DNA of 61,988 nt from contig WHSQ01000004.1 of NCBI GenBank assembly GCA_009380005.1, positions 334-62,321 on the forward strand, in the 5' to 3' direction. Within the stretch, counting starts at the first letter, position 1. Each line of letters opens with the position of its first letter. Positions 59,096 through 61,988 of the stretch are shown in pieces. The stretch comes from Actinomycetota bacterium. Lineage in GTDB: Bacteria > Actinomycetota > CADDZG01 > WHSQ01. Position numbers and translations under genes: made by a program. Under the pieces are notes generated by a model. It ran no database searches. It was not told where the DNA came from and saw only the letters and a list, made by a program, of their open reading frames with translations.

Positions 59096-59604
59096 GAGAT
59101 CCCCAAGGCGAGGTCGAGGTCAAGCGCCACGTCCGCGACGCGCTCGGGATCCAACACCATGATCAAACGATCTTCTTCACGCACCACCGCGGATACCGCA
59201 TGCGTTTCTCCCGCCAGCTCGTCGACGGGATCCACGGACGTAGCCGCGAACCTCAGTACATCGACCACCTCGTCGACGATGAAACCGACCGCCCTTCCTG
59301 CAGGTTCCCCGATGATGATCGCGTCGTCGAGGCTGGGTGGGCGCGGAGACATGCCGAAGCGGGTCCTGAGATCGATCACCGGGACGGTGCGGCCGCGCAG
59401 ATTGATCACTCCGGGGAGCCACTCGGGGGTCTCGGGCACGTCCGCGATCGCAACCATCCTCAGGATCTCGGTGACCGTTGCGACGGCGAATGCAAACTCT
59501 CGCTCCCGGAGCCGGAAGACGACGATCTGAGACGCCATCTCCCAGGGTCGGGGCGGCGCCGGCTCCTGCCCAGGGTCGGGACCATCCGTGTTCGATCGAT
59601 GCAT
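59092..59604 (-). CDS. CheW adaptor 2
   Basis: A 170-residue CheW protein: QIVVFRLREREFAFAVATVT then EILRMVAIADVPETPEWLPG, VINLRGRTVPVIDLRTRFGM and IVDEVVDVLRF. The first 22 residues are Pro-rich and may not be translated; an ATG at 59538 is the alternative start. It corresponds to WspB by position before the CheR-TPR gene, with which it shares a GTGA overlap. It starts nine bases after the hybrid kinase gene. Confidence 0.93.
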   Translation of the reverse strand: MHRSNTDGPDPGQEPAPPRPWEMASQIVVFRLREREFAFAVATVTEILRMVAIADVPETPEWLPGVINLRGRTVPVIDLRTRFGMSPRPPSLDDAIIIGEPAGRAVGFIVDEVVDVLRFAATSVDPVDELAGETHAVSAVVREEDRLIMVLDPERVADVALDLDLALGIS

Positions 59605-59613
59605 GGCCGGTCT

Positions 59614-61656
59614 TCAGCCCACCCGAGGGGGGTCACCCGCGGGTCGCTCCATGACCAACTTCACCTGCATGAGGAGGTCGTCCATGCTGAAGGGCTTCTG
59701 GATGAACGGCGCCCCACCCGGCAGGGTCCGACGTTGGTCGGCACCCCTGAAGCCGGACATGTAGATCACCTCGAGCGCCGGCTTCGACGAGAGGAGGCGG
59801 TCCGCCAGCTCGGTTCCGGCCATCCCGGGCATGACCACATCCGTGATGAGTAGCCCGATGTCGGCATGATGCCGGAACAGCTCCTCCGCCTCGTCACCCG
59901 ATGCCGCGGTAAGCACTTCGTAGCCCTCTCGGGACAGCGTCCTGTGGATGATCCGGCGGATGCCGGCTTGGTCGTCCACGACGAGAACGGTTCGTCCTGG
60001 GGCGGTCGTTCCCGTTGGTTCCGCTTCACTCTCCTCCGGTGTGATCGCCGAGGCGTCCGCTGCCGGAAGGTAGATGTGGAACGTCGTGCCCCGACCCAGT
60101 CCCGAGTCGACGGTTATGTAGCCACCGGCCCCCTCGACGATGCCCTGGACCGTGGCCAGACCTAGGCCCGTTCCCTTACCTTCCGGCTTCGTCGTGAAGA
60201 ACGGATCGAAGATCTGTTCCATCGTGCTGGCGCTCATGCCGGTGCCCGTATCGGAAACGCTGATTCGTACATAGGATCCCCCGGGGAGAAGGCGACCCGC
60301 CACTTCCGTCGGCTGGTCGAGATCCACATCCGAGCTCGCCACGGTGATCCGGCCCCCGTCCGGCATGGCATCCCGAGCATTGATCACGAGATTGAGCAGT
60401 ATCTGTTCCAGGTGACTCGTGTTGATAGCCGTGAGCCTCAGGTCCGGCTCGAGATCCATCTCTATCTCCACCGCCTTCCCACCGGAGGCGCGCAGGAGAT
60501 TCGCCATCGGCTCGATCACTGCATTCACCTGCAGAGGTTCCGATGCAGCGAAGTCATCGCGACTGAAGGTCACCAGCTGACGCACGAGGCTGGCACCACG
60601 TTCGGCAGCCGCCGAGATCTCTTGGATGTCATCCTTACGAGGGTCGGTGTCCGCCAGGTCCTCGGATGCGAAGACGGCGTAATTCTGGATGATCGAAAGG
60701 AGATTGTTGAAGTCGTGCGCGATACCACCAGCCAATCGGCCCACGGCTTCCAACTTCTGCGATCGTCGCAGGCTTTCCTCGAGCCTTTTTCGCTCGGTGA
60801 TGTCCATCGAGATCGCGCAGATCGCGTAGATCGAGTCGTTGCTATCCCGGAGCGGGAACTTCGTCGACAGATATGTATGCGCACCATCGTCGTGAACGAA
60901 CGATTCCTCGAAGTTGATCGGAGTCCCGCGATCCACCACGTGCTCGTCGTGAGCCCTCAAGCTCAGGCCGAGGTCGCTCCCGGCGAGATCTTCGTCCGTC
61001 CGCCCGATGACCTCGTCCGGATCGAGGCCGAGGATCCATTGAGCGTGCCTGTTGGTAAGGATGTAGCGGCCGTCGAGGTCCTTCACGTAGATCAGCATGG
61101 GGCTGTTGTCCAGGATGCCTTGAAGCTGTTGCTGCATCTGCTCGAGGGATTCGTTGCTGCGTTCCACCTCCGCTACTTCGTGCACAAGGCGCTGCAATAG
61201 ACGCTCCCCGTACCTGTCCTGGAAAACCTGCTCCTCGAGGATCTTGGTGCCGTTCTTCGCTGGACGACCCTTTGCCACACGACGTAATAGAGAGGCCAAT
61301 TCCCCGTTCTCCACGTCTTTCGCGACGTACGCGCGGGCCCCGCAGGCGAGCGCGAACTGCCGGTCTTCTTCGTCGACGAAGGCGACCGTTCGCAGGACCA
61401 CCGGGATCGAGAACAGCTCGGCGTCGACCTGGATCTCTCTACACAAGCGGAAGCCGTCCATGTCGGGCATCAACACGTCCGAGAGGATGACGTCGGGCCG
61501 CTCCCGCCTTGACGTCTCGAGGGCCTCTCTCCCGCTCTGGGTGACGCGCACGTCGAAACCGTGTGATTCGAGGTCGGCGCGCAGCCTCATGGCCTGCGTC
61601 GGGCTGTCTTCGACGACGACGACCTTATTGCCCTCGTCCATCTCCTCAGCGCTCAA
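59614..61656 (-). CDS. hybrid histidine kinase REC-PAS-HisKA-HATPase-REC
   Basis: A 680-residue soluble kinase. Domains in order: receiver 1 (about 10-125; Asp in [13 protein letters not shown]), coiled coil, PAS (about 175-290; [20 protein letters not shown]), HisKA with H314 in [20 protein letters not shown], HATPase ([41 protein letters not shown]) and receiver 2 (about 555-675; Asp in [13 protein letters not shown]). It has no membrane helix. The start is TTG 61656 or ATG 61641 (preceded by GAGGAG). It heads the chemosensory operon, with cheW nine bases downstream, an unusual addition to a Wsp-like set. Confidence 0.94.
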   Translation of the reverse strand: MSAEEMDEGNKVVVVEDSPTQAMRLRADLESHGFDVRVTQSGREALETSRRERPDVILSDVLMPDMDGFRLCREIQVDAELFSIPVVLRTVAFVDEEDRQFALACGARAYVAKDVENGELASLLRRVAKGRPAKNGTKILEEQVFQDRYGERLLQRLVHEVAEVERSNESLEQMQQQLQGILDNSPMLIYVKDLDGRYILTNRHAQWILGLDPDEVIGRTDEDLAGSDLGLSLRAHDEHVVDRGTPINFEESFVHDDGAHTYLSTKFPLRDSNDSIYAICAISMDITERKRLEESLRRSQKLEAVGRLAGGIAHDFNNLLSIIQNYAVFASEDLADTDPRKDDIQEISAAAERGASLVRQLVTFSRDDFAASEPLQVNAVIEPMANLLRASGGKAVEIEMDLEPDLRLTAINTSHLEQILLNLVINARDAMPDGGRITVASSDVDLDQPTEVAGRLLPGGSYVRISVSDTGTGMSASTMEQIFDPFFTTKPEGKGTGLGLATVQGIVEGAGGYITVDSGLGRGTTFHIYLPAADASAITPEESEAEPTGTTAPGRTVLVVDDQAGIRRIIHRTLSREGYEVLTAASGDEAEELFRHHADIGLLITDVVMPGMAGTELADRLLSSKPALEVIYMSGFRGADQRRTLPGGAPFIQKPFSMDDLLMQVKLVMERPAGDPPRVG

Positions 61657-61852
61657 GAACTACATCCCCTCCGAGCCCTAGAGCTGGTGCCTTTCAAGGC
61701 CGGCACCACCCGGGAGGCTACCCATCAAGCAGTTCGGGCCAAACATCCCATAAGCGGATCGTGGGACCCCCCCCGGGGGCGCCGAGAGCTTCACGCCTCG
61801 GCGGACCACGTTCGGCGTCGCGTCGTGCGCTCCTGCTCGCGGCTGCTCGGTC

Positions 61853-61988
61853 TCATTCGGATACGGGCAGCGCGTCCCTCGCGTGCGTCGGGCGCCACCA
61901 CTTGACCACGTCCAGGTCGCCGGCGATCACTCCCGCCGCGTTGTAGCCGGCGAGACCGTTGACGCTGCCGCCCGGATGGTTGCTCGAT
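61853..61988 (-). CDS. C-terminal fragment of a phytoene-dehydrogenase-like oxidoreductase
   Basis: The last 45 codons of a gene that enters from beyond the window. The readable end SNHPGGSVNGLAGYNAAGVI then AGDLDVVKWW matches the C-terminal FAD-binding motif HPGGxVxGxxGxNAA of phytoene desaturase/retinol saturase-type flavoproteins. Its counterpart in the 28571-30043 protein is TPPGGGVHGMCGLHAARL. The stop TGA is at 61853-61855. The 196 bases between it and the hybrid kinase start hold no gene I can see. Confidence 0.7.
   Translation of the reverse strand, partial: SSNHPGGSVNGLAGYNAAGVIAGDLDVVKWWRPTHARDALPVSE

Overview
This window looks like chromosomal DNA from a high-GC Gram-positive organism of the phylum Actinomycetota, probably an uncultured or deep-branching lineage. 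The evidence is an argCJBDRGH-type arginine operon, a SARP/AfsR-type regulator, a resuscitation-promoting-factor-like secreted protein, an MmpL transporter, an F420-type (DDN-family) nitroreductase-like protein, many GTG starts and many apparently leaderless genes. The species cannot be decided from the sequence. I see no transposase, integrase, CRISPR array or phage gene, so this reads as resident chromosome. Layout: (1) 1-6801, minus strand, the arginine operon argC-argJ-argB-argD-argR-argG-argH, with argH running off the window and no argF. (2) 6936-9297, plus, a secreted/anchored unknown protein and a GAF-GGDEF diguanylate cyclase. (3) 9372-21557, minus: an OmpR-type two-component pair with a DUF4173-like membrane protein; a MoxR / DUF58 / transglutaminase unit; an ABC-2 exporter whose ATPase gene carries an apparent frameshift; and a large SARP-AAA-TPR regulator. 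(4) 21843-30043, plus: two tandem membrane sensor paralogs, an orphan 86-residue tail, a PP2C(SpoIIE)-HATPase protein, two STAS anti-anti-sigma factors, a pair of unknown paralogs and an FAD oxidoreductase. This resembles a single sensor-phosphatase protein broken into separate genes and joined to a partner switch with no sigma factor nearby. (5) 30196-44082, mixed accessory genes: RPF-like cell-wall enzyme, MmpL transporter, ACT-domain protein, tRNA-Val, tRNA-Cys, methyltransferase, BioY, TetR, a TIM-barrel glycoside-hydrolase-like protein, DDN-family protein, serine hydrolase, DAO-Rieske oxidoreductase, a lone receiver and an AlkZ/AlkX-like winged-helix protein. (6) 44042-50843: a secreted esterase-like protein, a kinase plus acyl-CoA dehydrogenase pair that resembles a split ACAD10/11 or LvaA/LvaC, a short-chain dehydrogenase and small membrane or zinc-ribbon proteins. 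(7) 51394-61656, minus: a chemosensory operon of hybrid PAS kinase, CheW, CheR-TPR, CheW, MCP, CheA-REC and CheB. Its composition matches Wsp-type 'alternative cellular function' systems rather than flagellar chemotaxis. A fragment of a phytoene-dehydrogenase-like gene closes the window. Two themes connect the regions. Genes are tightly coupled by ATGA/GTGA overlaps. At least six genes have a TAnnnT hexamer placed exactly six bases before the start codon, which predicts leaderless transcripts. Signalling takes up much of the window: a diguanylate cyclase, a two-component pair, the partner switch, a lone receiver and the Wsp-like array. No partner gene is present to show how these modules connect.
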